Part shown: piece by piece, positions 1 to 6,849 of the stretch
How positions within the stretch are numbered: position 1 is the stretch's first letter
Layout: every line of letters begins with the position of its first letter
Assembly: GCA_031279795.1 (NCBI GenBank)
Contig: JAITHZ010000086.1
Span: 1 to 14,797, forward strand
Reading direction: 5' to 3'
Length of the DNA stretch: 14,797 nucleotides
Source: Bacteroidales bacterium
GTDB taxonomy: Bacteria > Bacteroidota > Bacteroidia > Bacteroidales > WRGA01
Notes under the pieces: generated by a model
What the model was told of the DNA's origin: nothing
Databases searched by the model: none
Seen by the model: only the letters and a program-made list of their open reading frames with translations
Translations under genes and position numbers: made by a program

Positions 1-5
1 ATAAG

Positions 6-133
6 TTGATTACGCCCTTTCAGGGCTTACCGGATATAGTCCATATCTAATTCGTAGGGCGTTGCCCTACGCTATTGATTACGCTCTTTCAGAGCTAATG
101 CATTCGCGTACCAAGTCCCTGTGGGGACGGTAC
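6..133. repeat. composite palindromic intergenic repeat
   Basis: Three kinds of small inverted repeat lie next to each other in non-coding DNA downstream of tatC. A 24-base unit occurs twice (about 5-28 and 75-98), each copy with a 4-bp stem and the loop TTTCA. Between them, 53-71 is a perfect 8-bp stem (CGTAGGGC / GCCCTACG) with a 3-base loop. At 108-133 an outer 5-bp stem (GTACC/GGTAC) and an inner 5-bp stem (GTCCC/GGGAC) enclose a 4-base loop. This is seen directly. From memory, similar short elements recur between genes in Bacteroidales genomes; I cannot confirm that here. No open reading frame or transposase is attached, so I read it as a REP-like or RNA-hairpin repeat rather than a mobile element with its own genes. 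Confidence 0.65.
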
Positions 134-230
134 TTAATAAAGTGTCGTCCCTGTATTTGCTTTTCCGAAATTTCCGAAACTATTATATCTTGTTTATTTC
201 GCATCCCTTGGCGTTCTGAAATTTTTGTTT

Positions 231-266
231 AATTCGTAATTTTTAATTCGTAATTTAATTCGAATT
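231..266. repeat. AATTCG-TAATT short direct repeats at the tatC 3' end
   Basis: AATTCG occurs at 231, 245 and 257, embedded in copies of an AATTCGTAATTT-like unit with periods of 14 and 12 bases. The last copy overlaps the tatC stop codon and supplies its final codons (Asn-Ser-Asn-stop). It is AT-rich and may be a repeat filler or recombination scar. Confidence 0.5.
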
Positions 267-1112
267 GTCGGTGGTTTTGTCAGGAATTTTTGCCAGCGTT
301 GTGCTTTTTTCGTCCTCATCGTCCGACAGGGCTGGCTTTACAAAAAAATTACTCAGTTCGTACAGTAAATAAAGCGGCAGAAAGACGACAGCCAGTGTAA
401 ACGGATCGCTTGACGGAGTGATGACAGCAGCTGCAATGAGCAGCGCAACAATGGCATGACGGCGGTATTTTTTGAAAAACGAACGGTTTAACAAACCTAA
501 TTTTGACAGCAGCCATGATACAAGCGGCAACTCAAAAACAACTCCCATGATGAATATAAGCATCAGAAAATTATCCATATACGAATCAAGCGATATTTGA
601 TTGACAATCATTGCGCTTAACTGATAGGTCGTTAAAAACCTGAATGTCATCGGAAAAACAAGGGCGTAGCCGACTGCGCATCCGATGAAAAACATTAGTG
701 TGCCGAAGGCAAGAGCTAAGCGGACGCTTTTCTTTTCATTGGCATAAAGCGCTGGCTGAACAAAGCGCCAGACTTCAAATACCAGATAGGGAAAGGTAAG
801 AATCAGAGCCAGCCAGAACGAAGTGGTCATGTGCCTGAAAAACTGCGACGCCATGTTGATATTGATGATATCTACATGAAATGTATCGTCGCAAAAATCA
901 GGAAGAAAAGGTACAGCGCTTGTCCATTTGCAAAGGTCGGAATACAGAAAAAAATCAGCGCGCGTAGGCCCCATGATGACCGAATCATATAAATAAGGCA
1001 TACAGATAAAGCCTGCTATCGCAAACACAACTAATGCGCAGATAGACCGGATTAATGTCCAGCGGAGTTCTTCCAAATGATCCCAGAAAGACATTTTGTC
1101 GCTCTCGCCCAT
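255..1112 (-). CDS. tatC: Sec-independent protein translocase TatC
   Basis: TatC is the inner-membrane receptor of the twin-arginine pathway. It binds the RR signal peptide of folded cargo and recruits TatA. The 285-residue product has the family layout: a cytosolic N-terminus with the HLEELRW motif (residues 12-18, the signal-peptide contact region in E. coli TatC), a FVQPALYANEKK segment (117-128) matching the first cytosolic loop, the buried Glu of FELP (E194), and about six hydrophobic segments ending near residue 258. The acidic and polar tail (264-285) is probably dispensable. The start at 1112 lies 6 bases after the tatA stop, so the two are surely co-transcribed; a second Met at residue 7 is an alternative start. 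The last three codons come from an intergenic repeat. No tatB is nearby, as is usual in this phylum. Confidence 0.97.
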   Translation of the reverse strand: MGESDKMSFWDHLEELRWTLIRSICALVVFAIAGFICMPYLYDSVIMGPTRADFFLYSDLCKWTSAVPFLPDFCDDTFHVDIININMASQFFRHMTTSFWLALILTFPYLVFEVWRFVQPALYANEKKSVRLALAFGTLMFFIGCAVGYALVFPMTFRFLTTYQLSAMIVNQISLDSYMDNFLMLIFIMGVVFELPLVSWLLSKLGLLNRSFFKKYRRHAIVALLIAAAVITPSSDPFTLAVVFLPLYLLYELSNFFVKPALSDDEDEKSTTLAKIPDKTTDNSN

Positions 1113-1118
1113 AGACGT

Positions 1119-1319
1119 TTATTTTTCGTTCCCCGTTATATCGTCTTCGATTCCCTTTATTCCTTCTTTGAAGTTTTTAACGCCTTTGCCAAGACCTTTC
1201 ATCAGTTCCGGAATCTTTTTCCCACCAAATAACAGCAGTACCATGATGGCTATGATGATGATTTCCGTCGCTCCCAAATTCCCAAAAAACAATAGAATGT
1301 TCAAAATAAGTGTATTCAT
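1119..1319 (-). CDS. tatA: Tat translocase pore subunit TatA
   Basis: TatA is a small membrane protein that oligomerises at TatC to let folded proteins cross the inner membrane. The 66-residue product has one N-terminal transmembrane helix (about residues 8-30), the FGGKKIPEL hinge motif and a basic amphipathic helix rich in Gly, Lys and Phe, then a short acidic tail, which is the whole TatA architecture. The frame is open upstream to a Met at 1382, but that 21-residue extension is only the translation of an AT-rich hexamer repeat (alternating Tyr-Ile), so I choose the Met at 1319, which gives the usual family length. It is first in an operon with tatC. With no TatB present, it probably does the job of both TatA and TatB (inference from other Bacteroidetes). 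Confidence 0.93.
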   Translation of the reverse strand: MNTLILNILLFFGNLGATEIIIIAIMVLLLFGGKKIPELMKGLGKGVKNFKEGIKGIEDDITGNEK

Positions 1320-1323
1320 AAAA

Positions 1324-1347
1324 TAAATATAAATATAAATATAAATA
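1324..1347. repeat. hexanucleotide tandem repeat (TAAATA)x4 before tatA
   Basis: Four perfect copies of TAAATA stand at 1324-1329, 1330-1335, 1336-1341 and 1342-1347, with related AT sequence on both sides. On the minus strand the tract sits 5 to 28 bases upstream of the chosen tatA start codon, inside the expected translation-initiation region. Confidence 0.85.
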
Positions 1348-1412
1348 TAATAAATGAAAATGCAGTCTGAAATTTTTTCCAAAGGAACGAAAAAAAATTG
1401 CTTTTCGGTTCT

Positions 1413-1434
1413 TTTTGTAATATCAATTACAAAA
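1413..1434. promoter_or_regulatory. 9-bp inverted repeat, possible operator
   Basis: TTTTGTAAT (1413-1421) and ATTACAAAA (1426-1434) are perfect inverted copies with a 4-base centre. The dyad lies in the spacer between the divergent tatA and DUF3267-like genes. It could be a repressor site, or a hairpin in a long tatA leader. No T-run follows that would make it a convincing terminator. Confidence 0.4.
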
Positions 1435-1504
1435 CTTTAACGTTCTTGCAGTTCTTTAATTGTCGATTTTACTTATCATTGTAGAAAATTATCCATCAAA
1501 ACAG

Positions 1505-1534
1505 TTTTCTTTATACAAATTTTTATTACTTTTG
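1505..1534 (+). promoter_or_regulatory. Bacteroidetes-type promoter for the 1569 gene
   Basis: TACTTTTG at 1527-1534 matches the TAnnTTTG -7 box. A TTTTC run at 1505-1509, with about 18-19 bases between, stands where the weak -33 element should be. Transcription would start near 1541, giving a leader of roughly 28 bases. Confidence 0.5.
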
Positions 1535-1568
1535 TCCCGTTATTAATCCAGCTAAACAGAAAAATCCG

Positions 1569-2153
1569 ATGAAAACACAGAAAGAAATCAATTTATTACA
1601 ATACAGTAAAGAAAAAAAGACTGCTGATATTGCGAAAGCCAATCTTTTTGGCGTATTGCTTTGCATTCCGGTTGGGGTGCTCTATGGCGTTCCGTATTAT
1701 TTTGTATGGAGAAACGAGCCTGCTGTACCAATTTTTGAGGAATTTTTCGACGCTTCTGCTTTTATTTATGTCGTCGTTCTGCTGGCTGGAATTGTGTTGC
1801 ATGAACTGATTCATGGATGCTGTTGGGCACTTTTTGTGAAAAATGGATTTAAATCAATACAATTTGGTGTTCTTTGGAAAATGCTCACACCGTATTGTCA
1901 TTGCAAAGAGCCATTGCCGCTGATGCCGTATGTGTTTGGTCTCATTATGCCGGCGGTCGTTTTAGGATTTGTTCCGGCCATTGTGTCTGTTTGTATTGGC
2001 AGCAGGGGATTGCTTATACTTGGCGGACTTTTTACTGTAGCCGCTGCTGGAGACTTTCTTATTTTCAATCTGTTGAGACGCGAAAGCAGGGCTTGTTGGG
2101 TGGAAGATCACCCATCCGAAGTTGGATGCTATGTATATCGTCCACTCAAATAG
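1569..2153 (+). CDS. DUF3267-like membrane protein with HExxH motif (putative zinc metallopeptidase)
   Basis: This 194-residue integral membrane protein has hydrophobic segments at about 26-46, 64-78, 120-142 and 146-168. An HELIH motif (residues 78-82) sits at the end of the second segment, the arrangement of intramembrane zinc proteases. A GD pair (D162) in the last membrane segment may supply a further zinc ligand. A Cys/His-containing stretch (TPYCHCKEPLP, about 107-117) and a closing DHPSEVGCYV segment resemble the DUF3267 family, whose members are predicted but mostly uncharacterised metallopeptidases. Substrate and real activity are unknown. It has its own promoter and is followed after 36 bases by the TonB-dependent receptor, so the two may be co-transcribed. 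Family call from motif and layout only. Confidence 0.8.
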   Translation: MKTQKEINLLQYSKEKKTADIAKANLFGVLLCIPVGVLYGVPYYFVWRNEPAVPIFEEFFDASAFIYVVVLLAGIVLHELIHGCCWALFVKNGFKSIQFGVLWKMLTPYCHCKEPLPLMPYVFGLIMPAVVLGFVPAIVSVCIGSRGLLILGGLFTVAAAGDFLIFNLLRRESRACWVEDHPSEVGCYVYRPLK

Positions 2154-2189
2154 ATGTAGATAAATGTGATATAAAACTGGTTTAACAAA

Positions 2190-4505
2190 ATGAATAAAAC
2201 GCTTGGCACTCTGTTCGCCCTTTTGACTGTACCGTTAATGCTTTTTGCACAAGCATTTACCATTCGTGGAAAAATATCTGACGAAAAAACGCGTGAAGCG
2301 TTGAACGGCGTTTCCATTCTGATAGAAGGTAAAGACGGAACAGGGACAACAAGTTCTGAAACAGGCGAATATATGCTGAGTCTGTCGGCGGGAAACTATT
2401 CTCTGATAGCTTCTTATCTTGGATATGAAACCAAATCAACGCCGTTAGTTTTGCGCCGAGATATGAAGGTTGATATTTCGCTGACGCCGCTGGCTGTGGG
2501 ATTGGATGAAGTACTTGTGCTGGCTGCGAAGACTGACAATAATGTGTCGAACCCCCAAACAGGAGTCGAACGTTTTGTTGTAGAAGACATCAACCTGCTT
2601 CCTGTGTTGGTAGGCGAACGCGACGTATTGAAAGCCATCCAGCTGACGCCCGGAGTTAAACCAGCAAGTGAAGGAAGCTCCGGCTTTTTTGTGCGTGGCG
2701 GTTCGGCCGACCAAAACCTGATTTTGCTGGATAACGTGGCGCTTTACAATGCTTCGCACCTGATGGGCTTCTTTTCGACCTTCAATTCTGACATCGTGCG
2801 TGATGCTACGCTCTACAAGGGGGCAATGCCAACGGAATACGGCGGACGGCTTTCATCAATTCTCAACGTTCGTCAGCGAAATGGCGACCCGAACGACTAC
2901 CATGTTTCGGGTGGTATCGGATTGATTACTTCCAGGTTAAACGTGGAAGGCCCGATTCAGCGTGGTAAATCTTCATTTATTCTGGGTGCGCGGCGGACGT
3001 ATGCCGATGCTATAGCGCGTTTGTCGGGCGTGGAGGAAGCGCAAAACGCTTATTTGTACTTCTATGACTTGAATGCCAAAATTGATGTAGCCTTGTCGGA
3101 TAAAGCGCAATTGTCTTTTTCTGGTTATTTGGGAAATGACAATTTGACAGTCAGAGATTTAGTGAGCACATACTGGGGAAACAGGCTGGGCGAACTGCGC
3201 TTTGTAAACCAGTTCAATCCTGCATGGACTTCCACTACAACGCTTGGATACAGCAGTTATCGTTACGGATTCAACGCAAGCATGGGGACAAACATGGCAG
3301 GCAAAGCTTTCATCACTGACTGGTGTTTCCGGCAGGATTTCCTCTATCGCCGCAACGAAGGAAATGAATGGAAATTCGGACTCGAAAGTATTCATCATCA
3401 ACTCTCTCCCGGCGATTTTGCCTTAAGCGAAGAGGATGGACAGTCATTTGCGCTGGTCAAGCGTTTTGCATGGGAGAACAGTCTGTACTTCAGACAGCAG
3501 CTGCGACTGTCCAAAAAATTGGAAGTGGTATACGGCTTTCGCCTGACAGCCTTTTCGGTTCTGGGAAACAGCGAATTTTATGTGCTGGACGACGAACGCA
3601 ATGTGATTGATTCTGTCTGGTACGACAAAGGGAAGATTGTGACAACATACGTGAATGTCGAACCAAGACTTTCCGCCGTTTTCCGGCTGAACAGCGTGTC
3701 GTCGCTCAAGGCGGCGTATGCACGTACCTCGCAAAGCATGCACCTGCTGTCGTTCAGAGCCGACGGTTCGCCTTTCGACAGGTGGATTTTAAGCACAAAC
3801 AATATTCGTCCGCAATTAGCCGACCAGTTTTCCGCAGGCTATTTTCGTAATTTCAACCACAATATGTATGAATTTAGCATTGAGAGTTACTACAAATATC
3901 TAAGGCGCCAGATTGATTATAAAGATAATGCAAACTTTATTTCACAAAATGCGGTGGAAACGGAGTTGCTCGAAGGCGTCGGGCGTGCATACGGAGTGGA
4001 ACTGCTGCTGAAGAAAAATACCGGACGGCTCACTGGCTGGATTGGCTACACGCTGTCGCGCTCGGAAAAGAAAATCAACGGAATAAACAGCAACCGCTGG
4101 TATAATGCCTATCAAGACAGAACGCATGATGTTTCTGTCGTGGGCGTTTTTCGCCTGAGCAGGAAATGGAATCTCTCGGCTGCATGGGTTTTTTACACGG
4201 GAAATGCACTGACTTATCCGAGCGGAAAGTACAAAATTGACGGAAATTTTGTTTCATATTACGCCGAACGAAACGGATATCGTGCGCCCAATTATCACCG
4301 CCTGGATCTGGGCGCGACTTTGCTGCTGAAAAATTCGGCAACATATACATCGGAACTGGCATTCAGTCTGTACAATGCTTACGGACGCGAAAACGCCTAT
4401 ATGATAAGCTTTCGGGAAAATAACGACGATCCTACAAAATCAACTGCCTATCAATATTCGCTGTTTCGTTTTGTGCCGTCGATTTCGTGGAACTTTAAAT
4501 TTTAA
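2190..4505 (+). CDS. TonB-dependent outer-membrane receptor with carboxypeptidase-like N-terminal domain
   Basis: This is an outer-membrane active transporter powered by TonB; the substrate cannot be told from the sequence. The 771-residue product starts with a signal peptide (cleavage likely after AQA, residue 22). Then come a CarboxypepD-regulatory-like beta-sandwich (about 24-100, with GYETKSTPLVL), a LDEVLV segment (105-110) where Bacteroidetes receptors carry the TonB box, a plug domain (about 125-228, with TPGVKPASEGSSGFFVRGG and LDNVALYN), and a barrel ending in an aromatic C-terminus (SISWNFKF). At about 770 residues it is shorter than SusC-type glycan receptors (about 1000), and no SusD partner or DUF4249 gene follows, so polysaccharide uptake is not favoured. 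The preceding gene is a membrane HExxH protein 36 bases away; an MltF-like gene follows after 50 bases. Confidence 0.93.
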   Translation: MNKTLGTLFALLTVPLMLFAQAFTIRGKISDEKTREALNGVSILIEGKDGTGTTSSETGEYMLSLSAGNYSLIASYLGYETKSTPLVLRRDMKVDISLTPLAVGLDEVLVLAAKTDNNVSNPQTGVERFVVEDINLLPVLVGERDVLKAIQLTPGVKPASEGSSGFFVRGGSADQNLILLDNVALYNASHLMGFFSTFNSDIVRDATLYKGAMPTEYGGRLSSILNVRQRNGDPNDYHVSGGIGLITSRLNVEGPIQRGKSSFILGARRTYADAIARLSGVEEAQNAYLYFYDLNAKIDVALSDKAQLSFSGYLGNDNLTVRDLVSTYWGNRLGELRFVNQFNPAWTSTTTLGYSSYRYGFNASMGTNMAGKAFITDWCFRQDFLYRRNEGNEWKFGLESIHHQLSPGDFALSEEDGQSFALVKRFAWENSLYFRQQLRLSKKLEVVYGFRLTAFSVLGNSEFYVLDDERNVIDSVWYDKGKIVTTYVNVEPRLSAVFRLNSVSSLKAAYARTSQSMHLLSFRADGSPFDRWILSTNNIRPQLADQFSAGYFRNFNHNMYEFSIESYYKYLRRQIDYKDNANFISQNAVETELLEGVGRAYGVELLLKKNTGRLTGWIGYTLSRSEKKINGINSNRWYNAYQDRTHDVSVVGVFRLSRKWNLSAAWVFYTGNALTYPSGKYKIDGNFVSYYAERNGYRAPNYHRLDLGATLLLKNSATYTSELAFSLYNAYGRENAYMISFRENNDDPTKSTAYQYSLFRFVPSISWNFKF

Positions 4506-4555
4506 CACCTTGTTTATTGTTCAGAAATAATTCTAATCTACTATAAATTACGTAT

Positions 4556-5977
4556 ATGGCAAATCCTATTTATGGCTTTCGTTGCACAGTATATATGGCC
4601 TTACTCTGCCTGTTGCTTTCCTGCGGGCAGCGGAGAACTGCGGGCAACGGGTATCTATCCCGTGAAGATTCGATTGCAGCAATTGATTTGCCCCAATTGA
4701 CTTCCAACAAAAAACTGACGATTATAACTCTTTACAGTTCAGTATCTTATTTTATTTACAGAGGTGAACCGATGGGATACGATTACGATTTGTGTAAAGA
4801 TTTTGCTGCATCGTTGGGGCTGAAACTGGATGTAGTTGTCGCAAAAAACGAAACGCAACTGGTTGATATGCTCAACAATGGCGATGGCGATATGATTGCC
4901 TGTAACATCCCAGTAACCAACCAGTTGAAACAGGAAATCATTTACTGTGGCAAGGAAAGCGTATCGAATCAAGTACTGATTCAGCGAAAATACAGTACTG
5001 AACCTGTACTTTCTGATGTAACTCAATTGATTGGAAAAGAGATTTATGTACAGATGGAAACAAAATACGAACAGCGCTTACTTCATTTAAATGAAGAACT
5101 GGGAGGCGGAATCATTATCCATGATATTGATAAAGACAGCATTACTACAGAAGACATGATAGAAATGGTGTCAATCGGAAAAATACCCTTTACCATTGCA
5201 GACGCCGATATTGCTGCGTTAAACCGTACCTATTACAATAATATTGATGTGAATCTGGCGATTAGTTTTCCGCAACGTTCGTCGTGGGCTGTCCGGAAAA
5301 CTTCTCCTAAACTGGCAACTGCCCTCAACGACTGGGTCGCAGAAAATAAAACAACCACCCGTTACCAGGCAATTTTGAAACGCTATTTTGAAATCAGCAA
5401 AAATTCAAAAAACTCGCCGCTTCTTTCGATCCAGAATGGCCGCATTTCTGCCTACGACCATCTGTTTAAAGTTTATTCCCTGCAAATAGGCCTTGATTGG
5501 CGGCTGATGGCTTCCATCGCCTATCAGGAATCGGGCTTTAACAATACCGCCGTCTCGTGGGCGGGAGCGCAAGGCCTGATGCAAATTATGCCATCTACTT
5601 TCGTAGGACTTGGAGGCGACCTGGATGACATCACCGACCCCGAAACAAGCGTTCGACTTGCTGCAAAATACATACGCAACATGGATAACAGTTTTAAAAA
5701 TATTGACGATCCAAACGAACGGATAAAATTCATGCTGGCTGCTTATAATTCCGGACTCGGACATGTATACGATGCTCAAGCTCTTGCTAAGAAATACGGT
5801 AAAAATCCCAATATCTGGGATGCTAATGTCGATGAATATATTTTGCTGAAAAGCAACCCCGAATATTATACCGACAGCGTTTGCAAATTCGGATATTTCC
5901 GTGGCAAGGAGACGCATGCCTACGTGCAACAGGTTTTAGCTCGTTACGAATATTATAAATCCCGTATCGGATACTGA
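4556..5977 (+). CDS. mltF: MltF-like membrane-bound lytic transglycosylase (lipoprotein)
   Basis: The product cleaves the glycan strands of peptidoglycan to leave 1,6-anhydro-muramyl ends, probably under control of its sensor-like front domain. In order: a lipoprotein signal with lipobox LLSC (Cys23), a solute-binding-protein-like domain (SBP_bac_3 type, about 53-280, with GYDYDLCKDFAASLG at 74-88), and an SLT catalytic domain (about 300-465). The catalytic Glu is E325 in the YQESGF motif, followed by GLMQIMP (340-346) and the AAYNSG motif (395-400). This two-domain order is that of E. coli MltF. Length (473) fits. In MltF the front domain binds muropeptides; whether it does so here is inference. 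I see no clear promoter in the 50-base gap after the receptor gene, so read-through is possible. Confidence 0.92.
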   Translation: MANPIYGFRCTVYMALLCLLLSCGQRRTAGNGYLSREDSIAAIDLPQLTSNKKLTIITLYSSVSYFIYRGEPMGYDYDLCKDFAASLGLKLDVVVAKNETQLVDMLNNGDGDMIACNIPVTNQLKQEIIYCGKESVSNQVLIQRKYSTEPVLSDVTQLIGKEIYVQMETKYEQRLLHLNEELGGGIIIHDIDKDSITTEDMIEMVSIGKIPFTIADADIAALNRTYYNNIDVNLAISFPQRSSWAVRKTSPKLATALNDWVAENKTTTRYQAILKRYFEISKNSKNSPLLSIQNGRISAYDHLFKVYSLQIGLDWRLMASIAYQESGFNNTAVSWAGAQGLMQIMPSTFVGLGGDLDDITDPETSVRLAAKYIRNMDNSFKNIDDPNERIKFMLAAYNSGLGHVYDAQALAKKYGKNPNIWDANVDEYILLKSNPEYYTDSVCKFGYFRGKETHAYVQQVLARYEYYKSRIGY

Positions 5978-6135
5978 CAACTTTTTGATAATGAATGTTA
6001 TTGTTTCTAATCCTTTAAATACCACGATATAACTGTCGCCGCAAATCATTTTGCTATCCTCTGATTGTATGATAGGTAGAACTGGTTTCCGGCAGATAAA
6101 TTCAGTTTTTATTCGTACTGAAATTCTGTCTTTTC

Positions 6136-6174
6136 ATTTTGGGAATTTTGTCCCCCTATTTTGGGAAGAATGTC
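6136..6174 (+). promoter_or_regulatory. 17-base direct repeat pair, probable AraC-family binding site
   Basis: ATTTTGGGAATTTTGTC (6136-6152) and ATTTTGGGAAGAATGTC (6158-6174) agree at 14 of 17 positions and lie 22 bases apart, two turns of the helix. Two in-phase 17-base half-sites is the geometry of AraC-family operators such as araI1-I2. The pair ends about 35 bases before the -33 box of the following regulator gene, which suits an upstream activator site or autoregulation. Binding is inferred, not shown. Confidence 0.6.
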
Positions 6175-6208
6175 GACTGTGAAGCGCGATAAAAAGCCAG
6201 TTTCCGTA

Positions 6209-6238
6209 TTGCAGGTTATCGGAAAAGCTGTAATTTTG
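6209..6238 (+). promoter_or_regulatory. Bacteroidetes-type promoter of the AraC-type gene
   Basis: TAATTTTG at 6231-6238 is an exact TAnnTTTG -7 box and TTG at 6209-6211 is a -33 element with a 19-base spacer. Transcription is expected to start near 6245, about 40 bases before the start codon. Confidence 0.65.
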
Positions 6239-6284
6239 CGTTCGTATAATCCTTACAGTTTAATTATTCCAAAGTTTCTACCAC

Positions 6285-6668
6285 ATGAAAAATAATGCAA
6301 AAGAACAGACGCCGGAAATGAACCCAGCCCAACAGCCGAAACAGGCGCAAAACATGTTGCTGGAAAAAGTCGTTCAACTGATTGAAGACAATATCGACAA
6401 CAGCGAATTTACTGTCGATGACATCGTTGTTGCCATTGGCATGAGCCGTTCGGTATTTTTCAACAAACTCAAGAGCCTGACAGGACTTGCTCCGGTTGAG
6501 TTCATCCGTCACGTCAGAATGAAAAAAGCAGCGCAACTGCTCACATCAAACGATTATTTGGTGAAAGAGGTCTCCTACATGGTTGGCATATCCGACACAA
6601 AATATTTTGGAAAATGCTTTAAAGCAAAATACGGCGTGACCCCGCAAGAGTATAAAAAGACGGAATAA
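6285..6668 (+). CDS. Short AraC-type helix-turn-helix regulator
   Basis: The 127-residue product is essentially one AraC-type DNA-binding domain. A polar, Gln/Pro-rich N-terminus (1-23) leads to a helix (LLEKVVQLIEDNID, 25-38), a first helix-turn-helix (about 42-66, with SRSVFFNKLKSLTG) and a second (about 92-117, with VSYMVGISDTKYFGKCFKAKYG), ending in the family signature GVTPQEYKK. There is no ligand-binding, receiver or kinase domain. The sequence style is that of the C-terminal output domain of Bacteroidetes hybrid two-component systems, so it could be a free-standing relative or a survivor of a lost longer gene. A good promoter and a tandem operator-like repeat upstream argue that it is a working gene, perhaps regulating itself. 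Target genes are unknown. Confidence 0.9.
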   Translation: MKNNAKEQTPEMNPAQQPKQAQNMLLEKVVQLIEDNIDNSEFTVDDIVVAIGMSRSVFFNKLKSLTGLAPVEFIRHVRMKKAAQLLTSNDYLVKEVSYMVGISDTKYFGKCFKAKYGVTPQEYKKTE

Positions 6669-6681
6669 GGTCAAATTAATT

Positions 6682-6716
6682 GGATTTATTTTCCCTTTTT
6701 CGGGGAAATTTAAACC
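6682..6716 (+). terminator. possible terminator after the AraC-type gene
   Basis: TTTCCC (6690-6695) pairs with GGGAAA (6703-6708), and the flanks extend the stem with three mismatches out to GG (6682-6683) and CC (6715-6716). No clean T-run follows, so the call is tentative. Confidence 0.35.
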
Positions 6717-6796
6717 AAGGATTATTGTTACAATGATCATTTCTGAATAAAATACTGAGAAACAGGTAAATAAATCAATTCGCATAAAAAATCTTC

Positions 6797-6828
6797 TTGC
6801 TGTTTTTCTTCCATAATTAATATATTTG
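6797..6828 (+). promoter_or_regulatory. Bacteroidetes-type promoter of radC
   Basis: TATATTTG at 6821-6828 fits the TAnnTTTG -7 box exactly, with TTG at 6797-6799 and a 21-base spacer as a plausible -33 element. The start codon at 6850 leaves a leader of about 15 bases. Confidence 0.6.
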
Positions 6829-6849
6829 CATTCAAATTTTTAGAAAAAG

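Larger units (their letters stand above)
5978..6284. other. 307-base regulatory spacer before the AraC-type gene
   Basis: No coding region is supported here. The right half contains the direct repeats at 6136-6174 and the promoter at 6209-6238, described separately. A small 6-bp inverted repeat (TTCAGT 6101-6106, ACTGAA 6117-6122) precedes them. I see no strong terminator after the mltF-like gene. Confidence 0.6.

Noticed and set aside
1..133. CRISPR array
   Set aside because: Only two copies of a 24-base unit, differing in sequence and separated by another hairpin; no regular spacers and no cas genes.
1320..1382. N-terminal extension of TatA (alternating Tyr-Ile)
   Set aside because: It is only the translation of the hexamer tandem repeat; TatA has the standard length without it.
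1874..2185. Plus-strand open frame overlapping the DUF3267-like gene
   Set aside because: It lies in another frame of a gene with a clear motif and membrane pattern and has no recognisable domain.
5405..5929. 174-codon minus-strand open frame opposite the SLT domain
   Set aside because: It is antisense to conserved catalytic motifs and shows no protein-like features of its own.
5978..6284. Remnant of a longer sensor-regulator gene before the AraC-type domain
   Set aside because: I could not recognise receiver or kinase motifs in any frame of this spacer, and it holds an intact promoter instead.
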